Shown piece after piece: positions 44,375 through 52,431 of a stretch of 64,000 nucleotides of DNA. Origin of the DNA: Exercitatus varius (GTDB lineage Bacteria; Pseudomonadota; Gammaproteobacteria; Enterobacterales; Pasteurellaceae). A program made the translations under genes and the position numbers. The notes under the pieces were generated by a model. That model was not told where the DNA came from, did not search any database, and worked only from the letters and a program-made list of their open reading frames with translations. Where the stretch lies: positions 186,001-250,000 of the forward strand of contig NZ_JARQTO010000002.1 in the NCBI RefSeq assembly GCF_029577735.1, given 5' to 3'. The first letter of the stretch is position 1. Each line of letters opens with the position of its first letter.

Positions 44375-45538
44375 TTAATCGTTATAGGCTTGGACGCCTT
44401 GCGATGCGGTGCACACGTAGAAATCTTCCTTCAGACCGGTTCGTTGTTGGTAATTATCGGCGATGATTTGGCGCACGGCGTCCACTTTTTCCGCCGGCGC
44501 CAGGGCAACGATACAGCCGCCGAAACCACCGCCGGTCATGCGTGCGCCGCCGGATTTGCCGATCACGGACTGTGCCAGTTCCACCAGATAATCAATTTCC
44601 GGCGTGGTAATTTCAAAATCGTCCCGCATGGAAACATGCGAAGCGTTCATCAATTCGCCCAACCGGGAAATATCTCCGCGATTCAGCGCTTGCGCCGCAT
44701 CCAGCACCCGCTGATTTTCGGTTACCACATGACGCGCCCGTTTCGCCATTTCGGCATCAAGTGCGGTCAATTCCGTTTCTCTTTTTTGGAATTGCTCGAT
44801 AGACACATCACGCAACGCTTTCACGCCGAAGAATTTTGCCGCCGCTTCACATTGTTGACGACGCGTATTATATTCGCCGGTGACCAAATCGTGTTTTACG
44901 TGAGAATTGACAATCATCACCGCGATGTCTTTCGGCATCGGCGTCGGCAAAGTTTCGAGGGATCGGCAGTCAATCATCAGCAGATGCTCCGCCTGACCTA
45001 ATGCGGAAATAAGCTGATCCATGTTGCCGCAGTTGGCGCCGACGAATCGGTTTTCCGCTTTTTGCCCGATAAGCGCAATATCCGTATTGCTGAGCGGCAA
45101 TTCGCCCAGTAACTGACAGAATTTTCCGACGGCCACTTCCAGTGACGCCGACGAACTCAAGCCGGATGACAACGGCACATTGCCGCTGATAACTAAATCC
45201 GCGCCTTGGCGGAATTCGGGGCAGCGTTCCTGAATGAATTTCACCACGCCGCGCACATAACCCGTCCATTTTTTCGCCGGATTCGGCACAATCGGTTGAT
45301 CCAGCCGGAATTGGTCGCATTCGTTTAAATCCGCCGCATACACGTTGAAAACCTGATCATCCCTTTTGGCGCCGCTGATTGCCGTGCCGTAATTTATAGC
45401 GCAGGGCATCACAAAACCGTCGTTGTAATCGGTGTGTTCGCCGATGATATTAACGCGCCCGGGAGCGTAAACATTAAGGGTCGGCGCTTTGTTGTATTTT
45501 TGTTGAAAAAGATGTCGTGATTGTGATTTTGGGTGCAT
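44375..45538 (-). CDS. galK: Galactokinase GalK
   Basis: GHMP-family kinase that phosphorylates galactose to galactose-1-phosphate. The galactose-binding motif is GRVNIIGEHTDYNDGFVMPCAI, the ATP loop is PLSSGLSSSASLEVAVG, and the C-terminal motif is GGARMTGGGFGGCIVAL. 387 residues, normal. It follows galT on the minus strand, but a 423-bp palindrome-rich gap separates them. Confidence 0.96.
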   Translation of the reverse strand: MHPKSQSRHLFQQKYNKAPTLNVYAPGRVNIIGEHTDYNDGFVMPCAINYGTAISGAKRDDQVFNVYAADLNECDQFRLDQPIVPNPAKKWTGYVRGVVKFIQERCPEFRQGADLVISGNVPLSSGLSSSASLEVAVGKFCQLLGELPLSNTDIALIGQKAENRFVGANCGNMDQLISALGQAEHLLMIDCRSLETLPTPMPKDIAVMIVNSHVKHDLVTGEYNTRRQQCEAAAKFFGVKALRDVSIEQFQKRETELTALDAEMAKRARHVVTENQRVLDAAQALNRGDISRLGELMNASHVSMRDDFEITTPEIDYLVELAQSVIGKSGGARMTGGGFGGCIVALAPAEKVDAVRQIIADNYQQRTGLKEDFYVCTASQGVQAYND

Positions 45539-45577
45539 AAAAGTATCCTTTTTTTTGACCGCAGTTTGCGGTTGAAC

Positions 45578-45609
45578 TGACTTTCTTTGCTTCGCCGAAG
45601 AAAGTCAGC
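45578..45609. repeat. 11-bp inverted repeat in the galT-galK gap
   Basis: CTGACTTTCTT (45578-45588) and AAGAAAGTCAG (45599-45609) are perfect inverted copies around a 10-base loop. A related pair (TACTTTCTT / AAGAAAGTA, 45914-45922 and 45948-45956) sits at the other end of the same gap next to the galT stop, so the gap is bracketed by similar hairpins. Confidence 0.6.
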
Positions 45610-45624
45610 AAAGAAAGGCGTCTC

Positions 45625-45742
45625 CGTTTTGCCTTGTTTCCTGAAGATAATTAAATTTGCTTAACGAAAATCTTGTAAATTCGCTGTGCTCGGGCAAGCA
45701 GGATTTTCTACAAATTTAATCGTTTTCAGGCGGCAAAAAGGG
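45625..45742. repeat. Long imperfect palindrome in the galT-galK gap
   Basis: TTTTGCC (45628-45634) pairs with GGCAAAA (45733-45739), and 45641-45660 (CCTGAAGATAATTAAATTTG) pairs with 45712-45731 at 16 of 20 positions. Shorter inner pairs (GAAAATC/GATTTTC) extend the fold. No ORF is inside. This looks like a repetitive intergenic element able to form a long hairpin in the galTK transcript. Confidence 0.6.
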
Positions 45743-45961
45743 GAATCGCTTGTTCATCTAAATTTATAGTTTTTTATTCATTGTAAAAAACGTTCAAAAA
45801 TTTGACCGCACTTTTTATTGTAAAACTCCAATGGGTCCCGTCTGAGATGCCTGAGTGGCTTGAAAATTTTAGAAAATTTCAATCAAACGAAGAACAGTAT
45901 CGAAGTCGGGGCGTACTTTCTTTTGCATATTTTTCTTTGTGCAAGCGAAGAAAGTAAGAGA
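45743..45961. other. Remainder of the galT-galK gap
   Basis: About 220 bp without a supportable gene. It contains a USS (45805-45813) and the outer TACTTTCTT / AAGAAAGTA inverted pair near the galT stop. A short stretch near 45845-45860 (GATGCCTGAGTGGC) superficially resembles a tRNA D-arm but does not fold into a tRNA. Nothing else is recognised. Confidence 0.5.
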
Positions 45962-47005
45962 CTACCGAAGTTGATAATGAACCTCGCTTAACTCCCGTAA
46001 TCTCGCCGCCGCTTGTTCCGCCGTTAAATCCCGTTGACTTTCGCCGAGCATTTCGTAACCCACCATAAATTTGCGGATTGTCGCCGATCTTAATAGCGGC
46101 GGGTAGAAATGGGCGTGCAGCTGCCAGTGTTCGTTGTCTTCGCCGTTGAATGGCGCGGCGTGAAATCCCATGGAATAAGGGAAGCTGATTTCGAACAGAT
46201 TATCGTATTTCGTGGTCAGTTTTTTCAGAATGATGGCTAAGTCCTGCGCTTGTTCGGCGGATAATTCGGTCAGCCGTTTAACATGAGTTTTAGGCAGCAA
46301 CAGGGTTTCAAAAGGCCAGACCGCCCAATAAGGCACCAGCGCAAGCCAGTGTTCGGTTTCTACTACGATACGTTCTTTTTGTTCCAGTTCCCGCTTGGCG
46401 TAATCCACTAATAAGACGGAACCTTGCTGTTGATAATATTTCCGTTGATTGATATCTTCTCGCGCCACTTCGTTCGGCAAAAAGCTGTTTGCCCAGATTT
46501 GTCCGTGGGGATGTGGGTTGGAACAGCCCATTGCGGCGCCTTTGTTTTCAAAAATTTGTACCCAAGGATAAGTTTGTCCGAGTTCCTGTAGCTGTTGCTG
46601 CCAAACTTTAATGACTTCATTGATTTCATCAACGGTCAATAAAGGCAGGGTTTTGCTGTGATCCGGAGAAAAACAGATGACTCGGCTTTCGCCGCGGGCG
46701 CGCGCGGTGCGGAAAAGCGGATCAATGTTTTCTTCCGGTGCCGGCGTATCCTGCAGCAAAGCGGAAAAATCGTTACGGAAGACGTACGGTTTTCGGTAAT
46801 CCGGATTCGGTTCGCCCGTGATTCGTTTGTTACGCGGACAAAGGTAACAGTTTGGATCATGAGTCGGCTTTTGCTCTTCGTTAACTTTTTCCTGCTGACC
46901 TTGCCAAGGACGTTTGGCGCGATGAGGAGAAACAAGCACCCATTGATCCGTTAACGGATTATAACGGCGGTGCGGATGTTCCGTCGGGTCGAATAACGTA
47001 GTCAT
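45962..47005 (-). CDS. galT: Galactose-1-phosphate uridylyltransferase GalT
   Basis: Leloir-pathway enzyme exchanging UMP between UDP-glucose and galactose-1-phosphate. The zinc site begins with CYLCPRNKRITGEPNP, and the active-site His-Pro-His is in GCSNPHPHGQIWANS. 347 residues, normal. It is the first gene of the gal transcript, divergent from mglB, and shares with it a 354-bp regulatory region holding two CRP-type sites. Confidence 0.96.
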   Translation of the reverse strand: MTTLFDPTEHPHRRYNPLTDQWVLVSPHRAKRPWQGQQEKVNEEQKPTHDPNCYLCPRNKRITGEPNPDYRKPYVFRNDFSALLQDTPAPEENIDPLFRTARARGESRVICFSPDHSKTLPLLTVDEINEVIKVWQQQLQELGQTYPWVQIFENKGAAMGCSNPHPHGQIWANSFLPNEVAREDINQRKYYQQQGSVLLVDYAKRELEQKERIVVETEHWLALVPYWAVWPFETLLLPKTHVKRLTELSAEQAQDLAIILKKLTTKYDNLFEISFPYSMGFHAAPFNGEDNEHWQLHAHFYPPLLRSATIRKFMVGYEMLGESQRDLTAEQAAARLRELSEVHYQLR

Positions 47006-47032
47006 TGTACTACTCCTTACAATTTGACTGTA

Positions 47033-47044
47033 AATGTTAACATT
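47033..47044. promoter_or_regulatory. 12-bp palindrome upstream of galT, possible Gal repressor operator
   Basis: AATGTTAACATT is a perfect 12-bp palindrome lying just upstream of the galT start, downstream of its likely promoter. A LacI-family regulator such as GalR or GalS could bind here; the match to a known operator is only partial. Confidence 0.4.
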
Positions 47045-47073
47045 ATTGGTTATTCAATATTTGAAACGTCACA

Positions 47074-47115
47074 AGAATACCATAATGAGATTTTGGCTTT
47101 GTGATCTGAATCACA
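47074..47115 (-). promoter_or_regulatory. CRP site and -10 for galT
   Basis: TGTGATCTGAATCACA (47100-47115) is a full match to the CRP half-sites TGTGA-N6-TCACA. On the minus strand TATTCT (complement of 47074-47079) could be the galT -10; the CRP centre would then be about 40-41 bases upstream of the start, the class II position. Confidence 0.6.
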
Positions 47116-47149
47116 TTTTCACAAATAGCCGAAAAGGGCAATGTGAAAT

Positions 47150-47192
47150 TGTGAACTTGATCACGGTATTTTAGTTTCTTAACCGCTATATT
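47150..47192 (+). promoter_or_regulatory. CRP site and -10 for mglBAC
   Basis: TGTGAACTTGATCACG (47150-47165) matches the CRP half-sites at 9 of 10 positions. TATATT (47187-47192) is a likely -10. With a start about 7 bases downstream, the CRP site is centred near -41.5, the class II activation position. No good -35 is present, which fits CRP dependence. Confidence 0.65.
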
Positions 47193-47244
47193 TCCGCCAG
47201 CTGCAGGACGCAGCATTTTTAGGGTTTGTTTATGGGATGAGTTT

Positions 47245-47334
47245 ATGAAAAATAAACAGCTCCTGAAAACAGTGTCGTCGCATAGCCTTAGGCTGGTGAA
47301 AAACGCCGTGAAGCATGCCCTACGGATGATTTGA
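47245..47334 (+). CDS. Possible 29-residue leader ORF before mglB
   Basis: An ATG frame starting with MKNKQLLKTV, basic and leucine-containing, ends with TGA 25 bases before the mglB start and lies downstream of the predicted mgl promoter, so it would be in the 5' leader. A short pair (GCATAGCC / GGCTGG) sits within it. No family is recognised; it may be a leader peptide, a toxin-like small protein or chance. Confidence 0.3.
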   Translation: MKNKQLLKTVSSHSLRLVKNAVKHALRMI

Positions 47335-47359
47335 TTTTACTAATTGGAGAAGTAGCATT

Positions 47360-48352
47360 ATGAAAAAATTAGGTCTAAGTGCAATTGCATTGGCTGTTGG
47401 TCTGGTTGCCGGTATGAGTACCGCTCAAGCCGAAACGAAAATCGGTGTGACCATTTATAAATATGACGATAACTTCATGGCGTTAATGCGTAAAGAAATC
47501 AATAAAGAAGCGGAACAATTAAAAGATGTAAAATTATTGATGAATGACTCTCAAAATGCCCAATCCATTCAAAACGACCAAGTGGACGTATTGCTTTCTA
47601 AAGGCGTGAAAGCCTTAGCAATCAATTTGGTTGACCCTTCCGCCGCACCGACCATTATCGGTAAAGCGAAACCGGATGATATTCCGGTCGTATTCTTTAA
47701 TAAAGACCCCGGTGAAAAAGCTTTGGCAAAATACGATAAAGCTTATTATGTGGGAACCGATCCGAAAGAATCCGGCTTAATTCAAGGCGACTTAATCGCC
47801 AAACAATGGAAAGCCAATCCGGCATTAGACTTAAATAAAGACGGTAAAATCCAATATGTATTGTTAAAAGGCGAACCGGGTCATCCGGATGCGGAAGCCC
47901 GTACCAAATACGTAATTGAAAAATTAAATGAATTAGGTATTCAAACCGAACAATTGTTTATGGATACCGGTATGTGGGATGCCGCAATGGCGAAAGATAA
48001 AACCGACGCCTGGTTATCCAGCGCCAGAGCTAACGACATTGAAATGATTATTTCCAATAATGACGGTATGGCAATGGGCGCGTTGGAAGCGGTAAAAGCG
48101 CACGGTAAGAAATTACCGATTTTCGGGGTAGATGCTTTACCTGAAGTGTTACAACTAATCAAAAAAGGCGATATCGCGGGTACCGTATTAAATGACGGCG
48201 CCGGTCAAGGGAAAGCCGTTGTTCAGTTAGCCAACAACTTGGGACAGGGTAAAGATGCCGCGGAAGGAACCGAGTGGAAAATCGAAAACAAGGTGGTTCG
48301 TATCCCTTATGTGGGCGTAGATAAAGACAACTTGTCCGAATTCTTGAAATAA
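47360..48352 (+). CDS. mglB: Galactose/glucose-binding periplasmic protein MglB
   Basis: Substrate-binding protein of the Mgl ABC transporter, also a chemoreceptor ligand in motile relatives. A signal peptide covers residues 1-24 (cleavage after AQA). The calcium loop DLNKDGKIQ is intact, as are the type-1 periplasmic-binding-protein features (ISNNDGMAMGALEAVKAHG). 330 residues. An intercistronic hairpin follows before mglA. Confidence 0.97.
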   Translation: MKKLGLSAIALAVGLVAGMSTAQAETKIGVTIYKYDDNFMALMRKEINKEAEQLKDVKLLMNDSQNAQSIQNDQVDVLLSKGVKALAINLVDPSAAPTIIGKAKPDDIPVVFFNKDPGEKALAKYDKAYYVGTDPKESGLIQGDLIAKQWKANPALDLNKDGKIQYVLLKGEPGHPDAEARTKYVIEKLNELGIQTEQLFMDTGMWDAAMAKDKTDAWLSSARANDIEMIISNNDGMAMGALEAVKAHGKKLPIFGVDALPEVLQLIKKGDIAGTVLNDGAGQGKAVVQLANNLGQGKDAAEGTEWKIENKVVRIPYVGVDKDNLSEFLK

Positions 48353-48360
48353 CTGCGATG

Positions 48361-48391
48361 GGCACGCATTACATCGGATTGTGTGCGTGCC
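48361..48391 (+). other. Intercistronic hairpin between mglB and mglA
   Basis: GGCACGCA (48361-48368) and TGCGTGCC (48384-48391) form an 8-bp GC-rich stem, followed by a weak T-rich stretch. Such hairpins after binding-protein genes often stabilise the upstream message or reduce read-through, giving excess MglB over MglAC. Confidence 0.55.
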
Positions 48392-48421
48392 TGATTTTTA
48401 TAACAATTTGTGGGGTGATGT

Positions 48422-49933
48422 ATGACAGCACAAAGTAATCAGGAAGTGCTACTCACAATGACCGACGTTAGCAAGTCATTTCCCGGGGTAAAAGCCCTGG
48501 ATCATGCCAATCTCTCCGTAAAATCTCACAGTGTTCACGCCTTAATGGGAGAGAACGGAGCAGGAAAATCAACTTTACTCAAATGCCTGTTCGGGATTTA
48601 TGTCAAAGATGAAGGTGAAATTTTATTTTTAGGCAAACCCGTTAATTTCAAAACATCAAAAGAAGCCCTGGAAAACGGGATTTCTATGGTGCATCAGGAG
48701 TTAAACTTGGTTCGCCAGCGCAGTGTCATGGATAATCTCTGGCTAGGGCGTTATCCGCTAAAAGGCATTTTTGTGGATCACACCAAAATGTATAACGACA
48801 CCAAGGCGATTTTTGACGAACTGGGCATTGAGGTGGATCCGCGGGAAAAGGTGGCAAATCTTTCCGTTTCCCAAATGCAGATGATCGAGATTGCGAAAGC
48901 GTTCTCTTATAACGCCAGAATCGTGATTATGGACGAACCGACTTCATCGCTTTCGGAAAAAGAAGTGGAGCACCTGTTTACCATCATCGAAAAACTGAAG
49001 AACCGCGGTTGCGGTATCATTTATATTTCCCACAAAATGGATGAAATTTTCAAAATTTGTGACGAAATTACCATTCTGCGCGACGGACAATGGGTGAATA
49101 CCGTCAATGTGAAAGACACCACGATGGAGCAGGTGGTGGCGATGATGGTAGGGCGTGAGTTAACCCAACGCTTCCCGGAAAAGACCAATACTCCGAAAGA
49201 AGTGATTCTGGAAGTGGAACACTTAACCGCGCTTAATCAACCTTCTATTCAGGATGTCAGCTTCCAACTGCGCAAAGGGGAAATTCTCGGTATTGCCGGT
49301 TTGGTGGGCGCCAAACGGACGGATATTGTGGAAACGATTTTCGGTGTGCGGGAACGCCGGAGCGGCACTGTAAAACTACACGGAAAAACAGTGAATAATC
49401 GGACCGCACTTGAAGCCATTAATAACGGTTTTGCATTGGTTACCGAAGAACGCCGTTCTACCGGCATTTATGCAAATCTGAGTATCGAATTTAACTCACT
49501 GATTTCCAACATGAAATCGTACATGACGAAATGGGGCCTGTTGAGCAATAAGAAAATGAAAAGCGACACCCAATGGGTGATCGACGCCATGAATGTGAAA
49601 ACTCCGTCGCACCGCACCACTATCGGTTCGCTTTCCGGCGGCAATCAGCAAAAGGTTATCATCGGACGTTGGTTGTTGACTCAACCGGAAATTCTGATGC
49701 TGGACGAACCGACCCGCGGTATTGATGTCGGTGCCAAATTCGAGATTTATCAATTAATCATGCAATTGGCGCAAAAAGATAAAGGCATCATTATGATTTC
49801 CTCCGAAATGCCCGAATTATTAGGGATTACCGATCGGATTTTGGTGATGAGCAACGGACGTGTCGCAGGTATCGTAGAAACGGCAAAAACTTCGCAGGAA
49901 GAAATTTTGCAACTGGCAGCTAAGTATTTATAG
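48422..49933 (+). CDS. mglA: Galactose/methyl-galactoside importer ATPase MglA
   Basis: ATP-binding subunit with two fused ABC domains, energising MglC. Domain 1 has the Walker A GENGAGKSTLLKCLFG and the signature-like LSVSQMQMIEIAKA. Domain 2 has the degenerate Walker A GLVGAKRTDIVETIFG usual for this carbohydrate-uptake class, plus LSGGNQQKVIIGRWL and Walker B ILMLDEPTRG. 503 residues, standard. A USS lies at 49403-49411. Confidence 0.97.
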   Translation: MTAQSNQEVLLTMTDVSKSFPGVKALDHANLSVKSHSVHALMGENGAGKSTLLKCLFGIYVKDEGEILFLGKPVNFKTSKEALENGISMVHQELNLVRQRSVMDNLWLGRYPLKGIFVDHTKMYNDTKAIFDELGIEVDPREKVANLSVSQMQMIEIAKAFSYNARIVIMDEPTSSLSEKEVEHLFTIIEKLKNRGCGIIYISHKMDEIFKICDEITILRDGQWVNTVNVKDTTMEQVVAMMVGRELTQRFPEKTNTPKEVILEVEHLTALNQPSIQDVSFQLRKGEILGIAGLVGAKRTDIVETIFGVRERRSGTVKLHGKTVNNRTALEAINNGFALVTEERRSTGIYANLSIEFNSLISNMKSYMTKWGLLSNKKMKSDTQWVIDAMNVKTPSHRTTIGSLSGGNQQKVIIGRWLLTQPEILMLDEPTRGIDVGAKFEIYQLIMQLAQKDKGIIMISSEMPELLGITDRILVMSNGRVAGIVETAKTSQEEILQLAAKYL

Positions 49934-49945
49934 AAGGAACGTTGT

Positions 49946-50953
49946 ATGGCTGGTCAAAAAAATAAAACGTGGGATTTTTTCAAACAAAATGCCATTTATT
50001 TCGTGTTACTCGTTTTATTGGGCGTTATTATTGCGCAGGATCCCTCATTTCTGAATCTGATGAACTTCAGTAATATTCTGACTCAATCCTCCGTGCGTTT
50101 AATTATTGCATTAGGGATTGCGGGATTATTGGTGGTGCAGGGTACCGACTTGTCCGCTGGTCGCCAGGTCGGGTTGGCGGCGGTCGTCGCCGCGACCATG
50201 TTGCAGGCGATGGATAACATGAACCGCGTGTTCCCGGAACTGCCGGAACTGCCGATTTTTGTGGTCATTTTGGTGGTATGCGCCATTGGTGCCGTTATCG
50301 GGTTAATCAACGGATTTATCGTTTCCGTATTGAACGTTACGCCGTTTATCGCCACCATGGGCACCATGATTATCGTATACGGTTTCAATTCTTTATACTA
50401 CGATGCGGTCGGCGGCTCACCGATTGCCGGTTTCAGCGAAAATTTCTCCGCCTTTGCGCAAGGTTTCTTCCGATTCGGTTCGTTCAAATTGTCCTACATC
50501 ACGATTTACGCTGTTATCGCCACAATCATTATGTGGATTTTATGGAACAAAACCCGCTTCGGTAAAAATATTTTCGCTATCGGCGGTAATCCGGAAGCGG
50601 CACGCGTTTCCGGGGTAAACGTCACGCGCAATTTGCTGGTGATTTATACTTTAGCCGGTGTGTTCTATGCTTTCGGCGGTATGCTGGAAGCGGGTCGTAT
50701 CGGTTCTGCCACCAATAACTTAGGTTTTATGTACGAATTGGATGCCATCGCCGCCTGTGTGGTGGGCGGCGTATCCTTCGCCGGCGGCGTGGGGACAATC
50801 ATCGGCGTGGTAACCGGGGTATTGATTTTTACCGTGATCAACTACGGTTTAACCTATATCGGCGTTAATCCGTACTGGCAATATATCATCAAAGGCTCGA
50901 TTATCATTCTGGCGGTAGCCATCGACAGCTTGAAATACGCGAAGAAAAAATAG
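49946..50953 (+). CDS. mglC: Galactose/methyl-galactoside permease MglC
   Basis: Membrane subunit of the Mgl importer (BPD_transp_2 type) with about eight to ten hydrophobic segments. Conserved blocks include GIAGLLVVQGTDLSAGRQVGLAAV and IGGNPEAARVSGVNV. 335 residues. It begins 12 bases after mglA and ends at a USS-pair terminator. Confidence 0.96.
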   Translation: MAGQKNKTWDFFKQNAIYFVLLVLLGVIIAQDPSFLNLMNFSNILTQSSVRLIIALGIAGLLVVQGTDLSAGRQVGLAAVVAATMLQAMDNMNRVFPELPELPIFVVILVVCAIGAVIGLINGFIVSVLNVTPFIATMGTMIIVYGFNSLYYDAVGGSPIAGFSENFSAFAQGFFRFGSFKLSYITIYAVIATIIMWILWNKTRFGKNIFAIGGNPEAARVSGVNVTRNLLVIYTLAGVFYAFGGMLEAGRIGSATNNLGFMYELDAIAACVVGGVSFAGGVGTIIGVVTGVLIFTVINYGLTYIGVNPYWQYIIKGSIIILAVAIDSLKYAKKK

Positions 50954-50969
50954 TAAAAAACTCACGAAA

Positions 50970-51006
50970 AATTGACCGCACTTTTAAAGTGCGGTCGGTT
51001 TTTTAA
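50970..51006 (+). terminator. USS-pair terminator after mglC
   Basis: TTGACCGCACTTT and AAAGTGCGGTCGG form a stem made of two inverted USS cores (50975-50983 and 50987-50995), followed by TTTTTT. It ends the mglBAC transcript. Confidence 0.8.
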
Positions 51007-51114
51007 CAATTCTTGCGGATGAGTCAGGGTTAGCCTCTACTCATTTCCCCCGAAATACCGTATAATTCAGAAAATTTTTCTCTTCATTCTTAAAAAATAA
51101 TTAAGGATCCCATT

Positions 51115-51567
51115 GTGACAACTGAAAACCGAACTCCAAGAATTATCGAAGCAAAAGAAATTATGACGCTGTTACCGCACCGTTTCCCATTCCTGTTAGT
51201 GGATCGCGTTGTGGATTTCCAGGAAGGCGAATGGTTAAAAGCGATTAAAAATATTTCAGTCAATGAACCGTGTTTTACCGGACATTTCCCGAATGAACCG
51301 ATTTTACCCGGTGTGTTAATTCTTGAAGCGTTGGCGCAATCTATGGGACTTTTAGCGTTCAAAACCCATGAAATTCAGGGCGGAGAATTATTCTATTTTG
51401 CCGGTATCGACGATGCGCGTTTCAAACGTCCAGTATTGCCGGGCGATCAAATGGAACTTTATGTAGAAGTTATTAAAGAACGTCGCGGCATTACGTCTTT
51501 CATCGGACGCGCCACCGTAAACGGCGAAGTCGCCTGTGAAGCGAAATTGATGTGCGCCCGTCGCTAG
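51115..51567 (+). CDS. fabZ: 3-hydroxyacyl-ACP dehydratase FabZ
   Basis: Hotdog-fold dehydratase of fatty acid elongation. The catalytic His is in LLPHRFPFLLVDRV, and the Glu is in PGVLILEALAQSMG. 150 residues from a GTG start at 51115, placed after AAGGA. It leads the conserved fabZ-lpxA-lpxB-rnhB order seen in enterics and balances phospholipid and lipid A synthesis. Confidence 0.95.
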   Translation: MTTENRTPRIIEAKEIMTLLPHRFPFLLVDRVVDFQEGEWLKAIKNISVNEPCFTGHFPNEPILPGVLILEALAQSMGLLAFKTHEIQGGELFYFAGIDDARFKRPVLPGDQMELYVEVIKERRGITSFIGRATVNGEVACEAKLMCARR

Positions 51568-51579
51568 TAAGGAGCCAAA

Positions 51580-52368
51580 ATGATTCATCCAACGGCAAAA
51601 ATTCACCCATCTTCCATCGTTGAAGACGGCGCTAAAATCGGCGAAAACGTGGTTATCGGCCCGTTTTGCGTCATCGAGAAAGACGTGGAAATCGGCAAGG
51701 GAACGATTTTGTATTCTCACGTCGTGGTGCGCGGTATCACCAAAATCGGCGAAGATAACCAGATTTTCCAGGGCGCAAGCATCGGCGAAATTAATCAGGA
51801 TTTAAAATATCAAGGCGAAGCCACCCGCACAGTGATCGGTAACCGCAACCGCATTCGCGAAAACGTCACCATTCACCGCGGTACGGCGCAAGGCGGCTGG
51901 GTGACGAACATCGGTGACGATAATCTGTTCATGGTGAACGCGCATATCGCTCACGATTGTCAAATTAAAAATCGTTGCATTTTAGCCAATAACGCCACCC
52001 TGGCGGGACATGTGGAATTGGATGATTTCGTGATTGTGGGCGGCATGTCGGCAATTCACCAATTCGTTGTGGTTGGCGCGCACGTGATGTTGGGCGGCGG
52101 TTCGATGGTCAGCCAGGACGTACCGCCTTATGTGATGGCGCAAGGCAACCATGCCCGTCCGTTCGGGGTGAATATCGAAGGTTTAAAACGTCGCGGTTTC
52201 GATAAGCCGACGTTGCATGCCATTCGTAACGTTTACAAACTGATTTACCGCAGCGGACGCACGCTGGAAGAAGTGATGCCGGAAATCGAAACTTACGCAC
52301 AAACGGAAAGTGCGGTCAGTTTTTTCTTAGATTTTTTTGCTCGCTCAACCCGCGGTATTATCCGCTAA
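51580..52368 (+). CDS. lpxA: UDP-GlcNAc acyltransferase LpxA
   Basis: First enzyme of lipid A synthesis, transferring 3-hydroxyacyl from ACP to UDP-GlcNAc. It forms a left-handed beta helix of hexapeptide repeats (IHPTAKIHPSSIVEDGAKIGENVVIGPF onwards) and has the catalytic His in NAHIAHDCQI. 262 residues. The 3' end encodes a USS (52308-52316, Ser-Ala-Val). Confidence 0.97.
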   Translation: MIHPTAKIHPSSIVEDGAKIGENVVIGPFCVIEKDVEIGKGTILYSHVVVRGITKIGEDNQIFQGASIGEINQDLKYQGEATRTVIGNRNRIRENVTIHRGTAQGGWVTNIGDDNLFMVNAHIAHDCQIKNRCILANNATLAGHVELDDFVIVGGMSAIHQFVVVGAHVMLGGGSMVSQDVPPYVMAQGNHARPFGVNIEGLKRRGFDKPTLHAIRNVYKLIYRSGRTLEEVMPEIETYAQTESAVSFFLDFFARSTRGIIR

Positions 52369-52382
52369 GCAAAATGACAAAA

Positions 52383-52421
52383 AATCGGACCGCACTTCGA
52401 AAAAAGTGCGGTTATTTTTTA
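52383..52421 (+). terminator. USS-pair hairpin between lpxA and lpxB
   Basis: GGACCGCACTT and AAGTGCGGTTA (USS cores at 52389-52397 and 52404-52412) form a hairpin followed by TTTTTT, 11 bases before the lpxB ATG. Because lpxB lies downstream in the same operon it probably attenuates rather than ends transcription. Confidence 0.6.
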
Positions 52422-52431
52422 GGAAATTTTT

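Noticed and set aside
44330..45001. Plus-strand frame opposite galK (223 codons)
   Set aside because: Shadow of galK; no start context and low-complexity His/Arg-rich composition.
45836..45930. tRNA-like stretch in the galT-galK gap
   Set aside because: A D-arm-like GCCTGAGTGGC is present, but no acceptor stem, anticodon arm or T-loop can be drawn.
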